A stretch of DNA of 64,000 nt from Ctena decussata (Eukaryota; Mollusca; Bivalvia; Lucinida; Lucinidae), in assembly GCA_963989385.1 (NCBI GenBank), contig OZ022503.1:66252123-66316122 (forward strand), read 5' to 3'. Below the pieces are notes generated by a model, which had not been told where the DNA came from, did not search any database, and saw only the letters and a program-made list of their open reading frames with translations. Shown piece after piece: positions 20,968 through 32,515 of this stretch. Numbering within the stretch: the first letter of the stretch is position 1; the number at the start of each line of letters is the position of its first letter. The translations under genes were made by a program, and so were the position numbers.

Positions 20968-22580
20968 CCCCCCTGCAAAACGTAGTTTTAGTGGGGTACT
21001 TTGTTATTAGCATGTCCATCCTTCTGTCTTTCCATCCTTCTGTTTTTCTGTCAACATTTAAGGTTTTTATACCCCGCCACACTTTAGTGATGGGGTATTA
21101 TGATATACCTTTCGGTGTCTGTCCGTCCGTCTGTCCATCTGTCCCTCCTTCCGTCCATCCGTACTCACCATTTCCTATCCATAACTTGAGTATTTATTCA
21201 CGGAATTTTTTCAAATTTTGCTTACATATTTACTGCCCTTGTTCGTATTGGAGAAATGGTTTCTGGCCTGTTATTCCTTTACTGTTTGTGATATCTGATT
21301 GAAACTTCATAGATATGTTGAACATCAAAGGTTACATATTGTGACTAAGGGCGGTCACTCTGACCTTTCCAGTTCGTGAGTTATCTGCCCTTGATTGGTC
21401 TGAAAAATGGTTTTTGACCTGTAGTTCCTTTACTATATGGAGTATCTGAATGAAACTTCACATATATGTTGAACATCAAAGCTTACATATTCTAAGAACC
21501 GTCACCCTTAAATTTCCAGTTCGTGAGTTAACTGCCCTTGGTTTATCTGAAAAATGGTTTTTGACATGTTCCTTTACTATATGGAGTATCTGTATGAAAC
21601 TTAAGAGATATGTTGAACATCAAAGGTTACATATTGTGATTAAGGACCGTCACTCTTTCCTGTCCAGTTCGTGGGTTATGAGCCCTTGATAGGTCTGAAA
21701 AATGGTTTTTGACCTGTAGTTCCTGTACTATATGGAACATCTAAATGAAACTTTTTAGATATGTTGAACATCAAAGGTTTTATATTGTGACTAAGAACTG
21801 TCACTCTTACCTTTCCAGTTCATGAGTTATCCGCCCTTGACAGGTCTGAAAAATGGTTTTTGACTTGTAGTTCCTTTACTATAAGGAATATTTGAATGAA
21901 ACTTTACAGATATGTTAGACTTCAAAGGTTACAAATTGTGACTAAGAACAGTCACTCTTATGTTTCCAGTTCGTGAGTTTTCTGCCCTTGATTGTTCTGA
22001 AAAATGGTTTTTGACCTGTCGTTCCTTTACTATATGGAATATCTGAATGAAACTTCACAGATATGTTGAACATCCAAGGCTACATATTGTGACTAAGGAC
22101 TGTCACTCTTACCTTTCCAGTTCATTTGTTCTCTGCCCTCGATAGATCTGAAAATTGGTTTATGAACTGTTGTTCCTTTTCTATATGGAATATCTTAATG
22201 ATACTTCACAGATATGTTTAACATCAAAGCTTACATATCGTGAATAAGGACGGTCACTCTGATCGCTCCAGTTCATGAGTTATTTACTTTTTATAGTTCC
22301 TATACTATATGGAATCTCTGAATGAAACTTCACAGATATGTTTAACACTATTGAATAAGAAACAGAGTTTCTCAGCTCAAAGAAATGCTTAATCTGGTCT
22401 GAATGCCCCACATTGTTAGAAATCTCACAAGACTGCTATGTATATGAGTGGTTTATATTAATATCTGTTCACAGTAAGGACATCATATCTCTGTCTATCC
22501 CAGTTCTGTGGCTATTTATTTATTGTATATTTCAAAAAATTAAGTTATGATGTCCAGCTGTGACGGGGTATCATGCAGTG
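20968..22580 (+). mobile_element. TATACCCC-type element with 150 bp tandem body
   Basis: It starts with two stem-loop modules, TATACCCCCCTGC...GTGGGGTAC (20968) and TATACCCCGCCAC...GATGGGGTAT (21068). A GTCCGTCCGTCTGTCC microsatellite follows, then seven to eight ~150 bp tandem units marked by ATATGTTGAACATCAAAGG (21318, 21468, 21612, 21763, 21914, 22064, 22215). The far end GTGACGGGGTATCA at about 22560 is inverted relative to the start. It shares its stem-loop-plus-GTCCGTC layout with the arms of the foldback at 48165. I associate the layout with mollusc genomes but cannot name the superfamily. Confidence 0.7.
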
Positions 22581-22944
22581 CTTGCTGTGCTTTATTGCGA
22601 CATAACTTTGGCAGCTTTTGTCATATGTTGATCAACTTTACACCACATCATAATCATGAGATAATGTAGGTGTGGTAGGAAAATAGGGGCTGAAGAATCA
22701 GTGTTGAAAGAGTTATGCCACTTTGTTTCAGTGGATTCTTTCAATACTTGGCAGATATGTTATAGACATATTGAAAATATGTGTGAAGAAGTTTGATGCT
22801 GAAAAAATACTTTTTGACAAATTTACAGGGTTTTGAACTTAGCCATTATCAAACCTCTGCACAGATTCTTGGTACTTTGTGAGTGTGAAGTGAGTATTCG
22901 GAACCCAATATTTACAACAGTCTTATGAATTTCTTCTATGATAT

Positions 22945-23240
22945 CAGTTTTCCCTTCTGAAACAGTCTCAAAAATCTAGACAAAACTAGATTTTGGGGTT
23001 TTGTTTTGGAAAAAACAGCCCCCTCCCCCCCATCCTACCACACATCTTATAACAGAAGAAATAAGGTAAATAGCCTCAGCCCAGCCTACCAAACCCCAGT
23101 TCACCTCAACTATCTCAAACCCACCAGTTACTCCCAACCCTTTCCCATTCACCCCATTCACCCATCCAGCTATTTCTAAAGCCATCTTATAAGATGGATC
23201 TAGATTTTTGGGATTGTTTTGGAAGAGAAAAAAACCCTCA
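22945..23240. repeat. TCTAGATCCATCTTATAAGATGG palindrome, disrupted
   Basis: Two halves of the palindrome seen whole at 46337 and 54054 are here separated by about 190 bp of C-rich, low-complexity sequence (23020-23185). The diagnostic right half is GGATCTAGATTTTTGGGATT. Confidence 0.65.
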
Positions 23241-23384
23241 TCTTAAAACTGAAGAAATAAGGTATGTGTGTGTTCATTATTACTCTCATGTTAATGTATG
23301 CACCTGTCATTGTAGTGGATGCTGCAGGGCAGCCTGCTGAAACATCCCCACACTGAACTTTATTTAACTACTACAGGTTATAAG

Positions 23385-23600
23385 ATGGGTGGATGACTTG
23401 CAATTTTATGTCCTTTTTAACAGCATTTCAGCCATATCAGAACCATGGGAAGGTGATTATGGAAGGCTGTGTACGATGGAACTCCCTTGATGGTTGGAAG
23501 GAGTTCCGCCACCATCCACATTTGATATGGAGACCACTAGATCAGCAGGCCAGGGCTTTACCCAATGAGCTACCATGTCTCCCAGGTTGTAAGATGTCTT
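23385..23600 (-). mobile_element. SINE family 2 copy
   Basis: Minus-strand element. The tRNA-like head is at 23545-23580 (GGTAGCTCATTGGGTAAAGC, then TGCTGATCTAG), followed by a body shared with 46790, 52480, 60120 and 61078, and a GTTGCAAGTCATCC-type tail at 23385. The B box is degraded. Confidence 0.7.
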
Positions 23601-25230
23601 GACCATTGAAAGATCCGGAAACAGAAATTGTCTTAGAAAATGTGGAAATTAACAAGTCCATCAAGGTGAATTTATACAAGTACAGCTAGATCCTAACCCC
23701 CTCTATGGTAAGATTTTAATAGGTGCACCACTCTGCATGCCTCTGTTTTAATTCTGAGTGTTGAAACTGTAATGTCATCTTTGTGTTTGCAATATTTTAA
23801 CAGTATCAGTATTTCAGCATGTAGGCATTTAAAAGTATTTTGACTCCATCTAGCCCATTTTTAAACAAAACGGAAGAAACATGAATGGTTCTAAAATTCT
23901 TTTATAAGACTATGTACTTTAAAAGACACTTGTTGGGCATCAGTCTAAATTTGTTTTCTCAAATTAATTGGTTATAAGCCTCCGTTCCAATAAAATTAGG
24001 CTGCTGTTTCTGGATCGTGCTGCAGACGCAATATTCATTAATATGGCTTTGAATATTAATGTCTTGCAATTCTTAGCCTTCTGATAGAAAATAATTGATA
24101 ATCATCAACCGCTACCACTCAATGAGCATCTTATCTGAGGCTGTGTTCGGGAAAAGGTATTGGGTTTTATTCGCATATAGTAAAAGCCCAGACCAGACTG
24201 AGCCCAGTCTGGTCTGGGTTTTTGCAGTTTGCTTTAACTGAAAGATAGATCCGTAGATTGTGTTAGCAAAGATTACAAACTCTGAGCTTTTGACACACAA
24301 ATGCAAGGCGGTCGAGTCCTTTGCCGTGCACACTTGTCGTCTTGTAGTTTTTCCCATGTATGGCCTGATCTGACATAATAATGGGCTTAAAACAGCAAGG
24401 ATGTAAAACCTTCGCCATTTAGTGACATGCAGATGGAACTACTTTTTTGAGTAGAGGACTTATTTTTAATGAGCAGTTATAAAGAGGTTAGTGGCAGTTC
24501 TTGTTTCTTTGCTGATCGAATGTGTTCTTGTTTCTTTTCTGAATGTATTCTTATGATTTTAAATGAATATATATTTTTTATAATTTTTTGGCTAGTAGAA
24601 AGTTGAAACAAATTTGGCACTTAACTTTTAGCATGCCCAATTTAAATTTTAGCAGATAGCATTTTATTTTATTTTTTATTGTTTTTTTACACAGAAAGTA
24701 CAGTTTGACAACATTTCATTGCATTCAAATTGTCCAGCAAGGGGACAGTTTGAATACAATATCAGCCCTACTTTCTGAGAAAATAAGAAAACATGAATGC
24801 ATTTGTGCCAACAGCATAGAAAGCTACTTTTTATAAACAATTTTCAGTATATCAGTTTCACTGATACATATAAGGGAAAAATAGAATGCTTTGTCGGCTT
24901 AAAAAATTCTATTGCGAAAAATGAAAATAGTTGAATTTGCATTGAATTTGATCACCACTATTTGCCCTCTTGTCTTTGAATTATCAATGTGATATAACAT
25001 GGATGAAACATTTTTTTAAATTTAAAGACATAAATCTTTTTATCTGTGTTTCTTTGCGCTTTAGAGGTTAACTTTCCAGTTTTGTCTGTGTCTTCATTTA
25101 AGATTGAACAGTCTTGTCACGTTAATTTGTCACCTAGCTTTTTTTTGCCATTTAAAAGCACTCAGTGATATGACTGTCCTGTTGTGCAGTGACTTAGTGT
25201 CATTACATGAATCATATGATCACATTACAT
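23601..25230. other. Mostly unique sequence; hairpin and possible conserved island
   Basis: A compact hairpin lies at 24186-24226 (CCCAGACCAGACTG/CAGTCTGGTCTGGG). The 23955-24080 part (AATTAATTGG, ATTCATTAATATGG, GAATATTAATG) has the texture of conserved non-coding DNA. The rest is AT-rich and shows nothing recognised. Confidence 0.4.
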
Positions 25231-25231
25231 A

Positions 25232-25566
25232 TACCGTAATCGTCCTAATTAGCGCCCGTGCCCCAATAAGTGCACATCATGGGAATTTCTGAAGCATAAT
25301 TATGATTATTAGCGCACATACTTTTACTGGTGTATACAAGTGCTGAAAACACTATAAAATATTCCAGTTTTCACTTGCAAAACTTCTCCATCCTACATGA
25401 CTATAAGCAGCTTTTCTCTGATAATTTAAACATTAAATTCTATTTCTTTCTAAATGTAATAATTCTTTGAAATGTGCGCTTATTAGGAAGAAAGTCTGTT
25501 GCAAGTATTAAATGCCATTTTGAAAATGTTAAGCGCACAGTGCGCTAAAAGGGTCAAATATGGTAT
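25232..25566. mobile_element. MITE with TACCGTAAT/ATATGGTA ends
   Basis: TACCGTAATCG begins the left end and AAATATGGTA closes the right. AGCGCAC/GTGCGCT motifs occur near both ends (25252, 25312, 25475, 25530-25545). It is related in end sequence to the MITE at 4602. Boundaries are approximate. Confidence 0.5.
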
Positions 25567-25948
25567 CACATAGTTGCCACATATAACATAATGCTACCAG
25601 CTCTGTCAACTCTATTAAAAGGTGCTTTAAAAAAAAAATGATTCTATGATTTAAACTCTGTGCATCTTACTTTGATGGCACAGAAAGCTCAGGGAACTTA
25701 CAAACCCATTCTTGAAGGCATGGGAGTTGGTGTGGTGGAAGAAATCGGAGAGCAAACCTTGGATTGGAGAACACTACACTGTCACATGTCTACATGGGGT
25801 ATCAAACCAGGGCTACATTGGTGACAAGTGAGAAGATTTTGTTGATATTTTCACCCAATTATGATGAGGTGTAAGCCAGCCATGCTTCGGGAGTCTGGTC
25901 ACATGACGTCCAAATATGGAGATGCTTAACCGGGAACAATTTAAAAGG

Positions 25949-26225
25949 TAAAGGTAAAGGTTTCCCATAGCCTAATAGCCGTAGGGGCAGTGGGGGTTAG
26001 AGACCCACTGTATCTTAGGCACAGCTGATGAAAGGCGGAGCCTATCTCTCTCCTTTCGCTGCCTTATCTTTCCCTAATTCGAAAAAGGTACCCATTTACT
26101 GCTGGGTTGACAGAGAGAGTTTTCCAGTTGTCGGATGGCGATGGTGAGCCGCGAACTCACGACCTTCCGGCGACTTTCTGCACAATAACCGAGCCACTCT
26201 AATCACTCGACTTCGGTGCCTCTCT
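25949..26225 (-). mobile_element. SINE family 3 (tRNA-derived, TTTACC tail)
   Basis: On the minus strand the head AGTGATTAGAGTGGCTCGGT and the B box-like GTGAGTTCGCGGCTC precede a long body with GGGTACCTTTTTCGAATTAG and CAGTGGGTCTCTAACCCC. It ends in a (CTTTAC)n tail at 25949-25965. It is the only copy in the window and looks less decayed than family 2. Confidence 0.75.
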
Positions 26226-26635
26226 AACAGAGGCGAAACAGAAGAAATTCAAGGTATTAGCCCTTAGTGTACGCTTTGTAGGAAAAAAGTGCTTGCTTGC
26301 CTGGGGCCTAGTCTTATTTCTTAACATTTATCAACAGAAAAAGTTTAGATGGATCAAGTCTAGTTTCCAGAAATTTGGGATCAACCAAGTAAGGGTGTCC
26401 CAGAAAAAGCTGATATTGAAAAATTCATAAATTTTTATCATTTTCAGTGTTTAAATATCTGCAATACCAGTGATATGGATAAAAACTTGCTCTGTTAGTA
26501 AGCAGATTCCTTCCTTAGTAGGGCAATCTCCAGACCCATCCCCAAGAAAGCAATAACTGATGTGATTAGCATGATCAGGGTTAATGTGACCTCTTTTAGT
26601 TACAGAATTAGGGCCCTTTGATTTTATTGCTAAAA
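26226..26635. other. Unique non-coding sequence
   Basis: No repeat ends or coding signal recognised. Confidence 0.4.
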
Positions 26636-26639
26636 GCTT

Positions 26640-26852
26640 GTCTCATTGCTCAAGATAAGAAGGGGTAACAGAAATTTAAGGCTAATTTTCCATATTTCTG
26701 CCCAAAAGCATATGTTTTGACCCCTCATTAGAACCTTTCACTTAGACTGTTCTAACATGGGGTCACAACATATTAAACAATTTAGTTAAATAATAAGCAA
26801 ATTATCTCAGAATTATCCGCAAAATCCTACCTTCTCTGGAGCTCTGATGTCT
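26640..26852. mobile_element. Palindromic element (GGGTCACAAC family)
   Basis: Outer ends CTCAAGATAAGAAGG and CCTTCTCTGGAGCTC; inner TTTTGACCCCTCATTAGAAC pairs with GTTCTAACATGGGGTCACA. The same layout occurs at 31868-32165 and 60100-60510. Confidence 0.65.
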
Positions 26853-27066
26853 GCATGTTAGAAGATACAATTTTTCAGTGTTTCTTCTTGAGACTTATAT
26901 CAAGGGTGACAACTTACATCATAGCAGATATATCTGAACTGTTCTGTCAGCGGCAATCTTGACCTAAATAAGGTAAATATTTAAGACATAATTTGAGTAT
27001 TTAATCCACTAGTTGATTATCGTTTTTATTGCATGGCTTTATTACACTCTCAGATGGGACGTCAGA

Positions 27067-27222
27067 TGATAAATAGAGATTATTACATGGGTTTTTCGTT
27101 ATCACCCGATTTATCAGCCCAAGACTCCAATATCGGACTGAGGCCTTGCCCAAGGTCCGATATTGGTCGAGGGCTGATAAATTGGGTGATAAGGAAAAAC
27201 CCATATTATGATCTGTTTATCA
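27067..27222. mobile_element. Palindromic MITE (TGATAAAT...GTTTATCA)
   Basis: Long imperfect arms share ATGGGTTTTTCGTTATCACC and TTATCAGCCC around a CCTTGCCCAAGG centre. Similar in design to the element at 17558. Confidence 0.8.
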
Positions 27223-27511
27223 TACAGATTCTAGTTTAGAAAAACAATGTACAGAAGTAGTCGCTAGAGATAAACATTTTTGAAGTTGTTGAAACTTGCT
27301 ACTGCTGAAGGCTTATGCCTCACAGGGAATCTAGCAAACACAACAGCAGGGGCACCTGAGTATGATTGTAATAATTTATTGTCTATTGAAAAGAGGCAGC
27401 CATCCGACAATAAGTGTCTAATGAATGAGGCAGGCATCTTGCTATAAGTGCTAGTAAAAACAAACAGCATCACTGCACCAGCTGAAATGTTCCCCGCCTC
27501 CCAGTCTTGGT

Positions 27512-28060
27512 TGGATATGGATTTGGATTTTGATTGTTTCAGTTCCTGGTCTTTGCATACTTTTTACTTTTATTATCAGAGTTCTTGTGGTTGTGCTGTG
27601 TGGCGGCCCCAAAAAGTCTCCCCGCACATCCATTTAATGCTCTTATTCTTCCAATCCTCAGGGGTTGTTTGCAATCATTTTCCATTATTCATGTCCCTTA
27701 ATAGTGAGGTTGGGCCTGTAAAATCGATTTAAGCCCCCCAGTAATTCATTACTGACCGTTCCAAGGCGGTAGTTCTGTTGTGGTTCTCTGTTGCCTGTTT
27801 TTGGTGTCAGAGTTTCTGTGATGTTTTACCTTATGTATGTTCTTATTATTTTTGGTTCGGTTTGGGTTGCTGAGTGGCCACCTTTTGGGAACAAGCTGCT
27901 CACTCGGTTGGCCATATGTTCTCTGTATCTTGATTATTTGTAATCTTAGTTGTTTCCAACTATGGTTTGAGGGCTGGATTTGGATTTTGATTGTTTCATT
28001 TCCTGGTCTTTGCATACTTTTTACTTTTGTAGCGCTTGCCGTTTTGTAGCGAAACAAAAA
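27512..28060. repeat. ~55 bp direct repeats flanking ~410 bp
   Basis: GGATTTGGATTTTGATTGTTTCA...CTTTGCATACTTTTTACTTTT occurs at about 27520-27569 and again at about 27977-28026. The intervening sequence has a 102-codon minus-strand ORF with no motif I know. It could be a small retroelement-like unit or a local duplication. Confidence 0.6.
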
Positions 28061-28440
28061 ATTCAGCCATTTCGTATTTATTTTTACACCGCGTTTCTTG
28101 TGATCTCTTAATTAAGAAAATGAGTGGTCAAACTTTATGTCTATGATGAATGATAAGAGATATAAGCTCTGAAAGGATGGGAAATTTTCTGTTTTGCCAC
28201 AACGCACTCGCCATTTATCCGTCGAAGTAGTTCACGCGACGTTGTTGACGGGCTGATAAACGTATCAGACTGGGAAAACATTTATAGGCCTGCTGGCAAG
28301 ATGAGGACTCTGAAAGCTCAGCTTTATCAAACTTGCAGATAGCTTCTTAGACAGTCCGAAATTATGTATCTGTATGATAAAGCTTAATTTGTACTAGCTT
28401 TCTAGTCAATGTAGATCTGGTAATGTTTTGAATTTATTAG
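28061..28440. other. Unique non-coding sequence
   Basis: Contains a CpG-bearing GTTCACGCGACGTTGTTGAC patch and GGGCTGATAAACG, perhaps a remnant of the CTGATAAA MITE family. No gene. Confidence 0.35.
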
Positions 28441-28443
28441 GTA

Positions 28444-29831
28444 CAGTGGACTCGACAGTATCGGATCAAGTTCAATAAAACTCCCGTTTTGTTGTATGTG
28501 AAAGCTAAAAGTATGTATGTTATGACACAAAACAATTGCAAAATATCCCTTCTATCTATCCATGTCAAAATATTTACGAAATTTGTTCCTTAAAGGGCAG
28601 ATAACCTATGCAGACTTACGGGAGGGTCCTGCGACAGTAACGAATCAGGTGCGACAGTATCGGATCATATGATATTATTTTATAGGAGAGTTTCTCCGAG
28701 GCATTCTGACAACCTTCTTAGCTTCAATAATTTTGCTACATAAACAGTTGGACCTATTAAACTCTCTGAGGAAACTTTTATGGCCTTTCAACGATATTTT
28801 TCGTGTCGTCCTTCACCAGCAACGGTTTTGTCTGTTAAATAAAAGTTGAATGTATAGAAAACTACAAGCATGCCAAAAATTCTTAACTCAGTAATCCCCT
28901 GCGCCTCATAGCATGGAACTACTCAAACAGTAAAGATCATAAACTGCCTTTGCAAAGTGTAGACCCTGATAATACCGTGGTGTCTGATCACGATCAACAA
29001 ATTTACGTCGATTTTCCGCCTTAACGATATTTCAGTGCAATCAGTGTATAAACACTACATGGTCATTCAACGAGTTCTCCGGCATTAATCTGAGTCTACA
29101 CAGTGTACAGATGTCCATCCGATGAACGCCAGTCATTATTGGGTTCACATACATGCGAGCTGATCTCGAATGTTTAGCAGAAGCTTGGTTGTGCTACGCA
29201 TAACCTTCATTATCATACGCTAGAATGTGGGGCTTGGGATGGGGGATATTTTACAAAAAGGATGTAGTCTTAGTTTTAAACTGATTTTCTTTGAAAAAAA
29301 AAGACACAGCAGCCACTCATTTAGTTGATTTATGACTTGTTTTCAGCATCAGACCATACATCTAACATGCAGTTTCCAGCTGATGTCTGTATTTCAGTTC
29401 AAATTATATAATGATCCGTTACTGTCGCACATCGGTGCCTCACTTTTCAAGTCTTTAGTTTCATCAAATACTGGGATGTCACAAAAATAATGACTGCCTG
29501 CAATTTTAGGGATGCCAGGACACATAACAAAACAAAATTGGCTTCAATCGCCTAATGATAAAATAGTTTAAATAACCGAAATCTATCTTGGGGGTAACGA
29601 GCAACAGGCAAAATGCAAGCGCCGCTGAAGAGGGGCCAAGCTTTTCGACAACTATGATTTGTTTCTCAGCCGCAGATTTCGATCGAATTTTTCACCCTGC
29701 ACTTTGCCATTGGTCGAACTTGATGACTGTAATATAAAGGTAAAAAATATTTGCTTCATTTGTGAGAAAAATGGGTGATAACCTAAGAGTGATCCGATAC
29801 TGTCGATGATCCGATACTGTCGAGTCCACTG
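28444..29831. mobile_element. 1,388 bp pogo/Tc1-mariner-like element
   Basis: The ends CAGTGGACTCGACAGTATCG and its inverted copy finishing TGTCGAGTCCACTG match over about 26 bp. They are flanked by TA (28442-28443 and 29832-29833). The motif CGACAGTATCGGATCA recurs inside the left end (near 28629 and 28650) and inverted inside the right end (near 29410, 29789, 29808). No transposase is evident, so it is non-autonomous. The repeated motif is a candidate transposase-binding site. Confidence 0.9.
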
Positions 29832-30020
29832 TATTACTACTGGAATAAACTGCAACAAATGTGCATTTAATTAAAATATCAATGCTACATGCTAAACACG
29901 GATGTCCACTTAAAAAATGTGGTGTGGTGTCTGATAATTTCTCACCTTTTTTTTAAAAAAACAAAACATGTCCTTATATACCAGGATGAGAGCTGATGTG
30001 CTTGTAGAAATGCATCTGCT

Positions 30021-30137
30021 ACCCAGCAGGCAAATGATGTTGTACGTCTTGACGTTGATGCGACATAATGACAGTGCAATGTCATTGTCGCGTCAACATC
30101 AGATCAGGGTCATTACAACATCATGTGCTTGCTGGGT
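30021..30137. mobile_element. CCCAGCAGGCA MITE, copy 1
   Basis: The ends ACCCAGCAGGCAAATGATGT and ACATCATGTGCTTGCTGGGT are inverted. The interior is a run of GACGTTGATG-like palindromic modules. Relatives at 32036 and 62054. Confidence 0.85.
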
Positions 30138-30542
30138 TCTTTTCTTTTGTTACAATCCTATTTTCTTTGAAATAGCCTTTTGAAGAACAGTTCTGAAGAC
30201 ATTGGTTATTGCCCCTGTACAGTATTACACTATTACAATATTGGTATGCATTAGAACTCAGACAAGTTAGAATTTGAGCCAGTACAGACAACTATAACTA
30301 CAGAGTTACAGCCTCTTGGAATTTCTATTGACTAACAATGCAAAAAAGTTTATCCACTTGTTAGAAGCAATATTTTTCATGACTGATTGTTGAAACTGCA
30401 TAACTTTAATATTAAATAAAGATATCTCAGACAGAATTATTGGACACTTAATGACTGAGTTGTGGCCCTCTACATAATACATGTTGAAAAGCTTGGCTGC
30501 ATGATAGAAGCAAATTTTATAATGAATTTTTTTTTAAACTAA

Positions 30543-30825
30543 GCTGGGCCATGTGCCGCAGTCAGTAGTGCGTCTGAACTGTTCTTTAAAAGAGCCAGAG
30601 GTCCTGGGTTCGATAACTGGTCCGGCCACATACTTGCAATTCTCATTCCGCTGATTCAAGAAGGGCAGTTGTCAGTTACTGGAGAAAGTATGTGCACATA
30701 GTACTGGTTAACTGCTTAATAGTCCTCCAAGCCTGCCCAGGAGTAGTGTGGTTAGGTTAACTGACCGTCCCGACAAGACCATAGCTGTTGACCGTGGACG
30801 TAAAGCAACAAAACAACAACAACAG
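30543..30825 (+). mobile_element. SINE family 1, copy D (diverged)
   Basis: The body (GTTGTCAGTTACTGGAGAAA, TAGTGTGGTTAGGTTAACTG) is well preserved. The tRNA-like head is eroded, but a B box-like GGGTTCGATAAC remains at 30607-30618. The tail is (CAA)n. Older than the copies at 3608 and 12481. Confidence 0.85.
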
Positions 30826-31016
30826 CAACTCTTGAAATTAATATGCGGTAAAGTCAACCCTCTTAAAAACAACACTCATTACAGTGGCAAATTTCTTTCT
30901 GAATCTTTGATGTTCACGGAATGGCTTTATTGTTCAAATTGTGTATTCTTTACAACGGTAAATTCAGAATAATGTCAAAATGTTTAGGAACAAATCCTGA
31001 TGTTGTAAAGAGGGAC

Positions 31017-31413
31017 TAAGGCTGGGATGAGTACCCGGATACCCAAGTTTGGGTCCGCAAGGCCAATTAGGCGGGTACATTTTTACTACCCATTACTCAA
31101 ATGCTTATTGTTATGCATTATGCAATATATAAATCATTCCAAGCATTTAGAGAACAGTTAGAGTGATTGTCTTTAGAGATTGCAATCATACTGCCAAACT
31201 ATTTTTGCATATTATAACAGGGAGATTTCTACATTTTCATATATCCTCCATGCACACATATGCAAATAACAGATACCTTACATGTTATTTGATCTAAATG
31301 TATATTTTCTAACCATGAACATGCTCAAAATACTTTGGTAACAGGTACCCGGGTACCCGCGGGTAACAGGGATCAGGTACCTGGGTACAAAATCTCTACG
31401 CGTCCCAGCCCTA
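31017..31413. mobile_element. 397 bp hAT MITE
   Basis: The ends TAAGGCTGGGA and TCCCAGCCCTA are inverted and flanked by a perfect 8 bp duplication AGAGGGAC (31009-31016 and 31414-31421), the hAT hallmark. Subterminal tracts carry GAGTACCCGGATACCC and CAGGTACCCGGGTACCCGCG on either side of a unique centre. Confidence 0.92.
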
Positions 31414-31421
31414 AGAGGGAC

Positions 31422-31865
31422 CACTGTATTGATATGCATAAGGCCTAAAATATTTCATATTTTAGCAAAACTATACATTTTATACGGAGCTATGGCCCCT
31501 TGAAACTTTTTTTCGTTTAGTTTTTTTTATGAGTTTTTAGGTTGGCACTGCATCTCAGTTTCCTAATGCCATGTTGCACTAGAAAAAGTTCTTTGATCAA
31601 ACGTTATTAATTAATGTGCATGTCAAGAAAATGTATGGCCAAACATTCAAGACTTCTTTGATCAAATTTTCTTAATTTATTGTTGTTCAAAAGATATGTT
31701 TGCTTCAATATTCAAGACAGACTGTCAAATGTTTTGCATCAAACTTGGTGGGTTCATTGTAAAAATGACGAAAAAACATGGAGGAGTACCCGTATGTGCC
31801 AATGTTGAGGTACTGATGTTTTAGGGTTTACAGTCCTTTTAGCGGTGCTCTATTTCAGTCTGGCA
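31422..31865. other. Unique sequence with one dispersed-repeat fragment
   Basis: A fragment of the AGGGGAAGCAACTCT family (AAACATGGAGGAGTACCC) lies at 31758-31800. Nothing else recognised. Confidence 0.45.
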
Positions 31866-31867
31866 GA

Positions 31868-32165
31868 GCTCCAGGTAAGAGGGGGTATTGAGGATAATTC
31901 AAAGATAATTTTTCTTATTTCTCAATAAAAAACATAATGTTGTGACCCCTCAATAAAACTGTCTCATTGAGACGGTTCTAATGAGGGTCACAAAATATCT
32001 TTTTATGGAAAATTATCCCTAAATCATCCCTGTTACCCCAACGGGCACATGACGTCGGAATGACATCACACTGACATCGATGCAATGTAATCACGTCACA
32101 TCGACGTCAGTACAAAATCATTTTGACGTCATGTGCCTGCTGGGACCCTTTCTTATCTGGAGCAC
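31868..32165. mobile_element. Palindromic element with nested CAGCAGGCA MITE
   Basis: The outer ends AGAGCTCCAGGTAAGA and TTCTTATCTGGAGCAC pair, and the inner TTGTGACCCCTCAATAAAAC pairs with GTTCTAATGAGGGTCACA. The right arm is interrupted by the element at 32036-32147. Confidence 0.75.
32036..32147. mobile_element. CCCAGCAGGCA MITE, copy 2
   Basis: The ends GGGCACATGACGTC and GACGTCATGTGCCTGCTGGG are inverted. The interior repeats CACATCGACGTCAGT-like modules. Confidence 0.8.
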
Positions 32166-32275
32166 TGGTTTGGGCTGATGGGGGAATGAGTGAATGAACT
32201 AATCCAGAGGCTGGAGATGAAGAACAATCTGAGTAAGACTCAAACCCACAAACCCTGGATCATGACTACCAAGTG

Positions 32276-32515
32276 TTAAGGTGAATGGGAAACCACTTTC
32301 AGGGGAAGCAACTCTACCTTTGTGTTTTTTGTAACCCTTCTCATTTGGGTTAATGCATAAGGGAAGGATTTGCTTCCCTAGGAATAAATTTGTTCCTTTA
32401 AGGGTAGACTTGCTTTTGGAAGATAATCATCCTCCAGGGAAGCAAACAGGAAGTCACAAAAGTTGCTTCCCTTTCTAAAAATGGCAGAAAAACATGGAGG
32501 TGTACCCAGACGAAT
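32276..32515. repeat. Dispersed repeat (AGGGGAAGCAACTCT family), long copy
   Basis: The best copy: AGGGGAAGCAACTCTACC near 32300, inner GGGAAGCAAACAGGAAGTCA, and AAAACATGGAGGTGTACCCA at the right. Inverted AAGTTGCTTCCCTTT at 32460 pairs with the left end, suggesting foldback origin. Confidence 0.65.

Noticed and set aside
22976..23185. 69-codon glycine/valine-rich minus-strand ORF
   Set aside because: Low-complexity C-rich insert in a palindromic repeat; no start context or motif.
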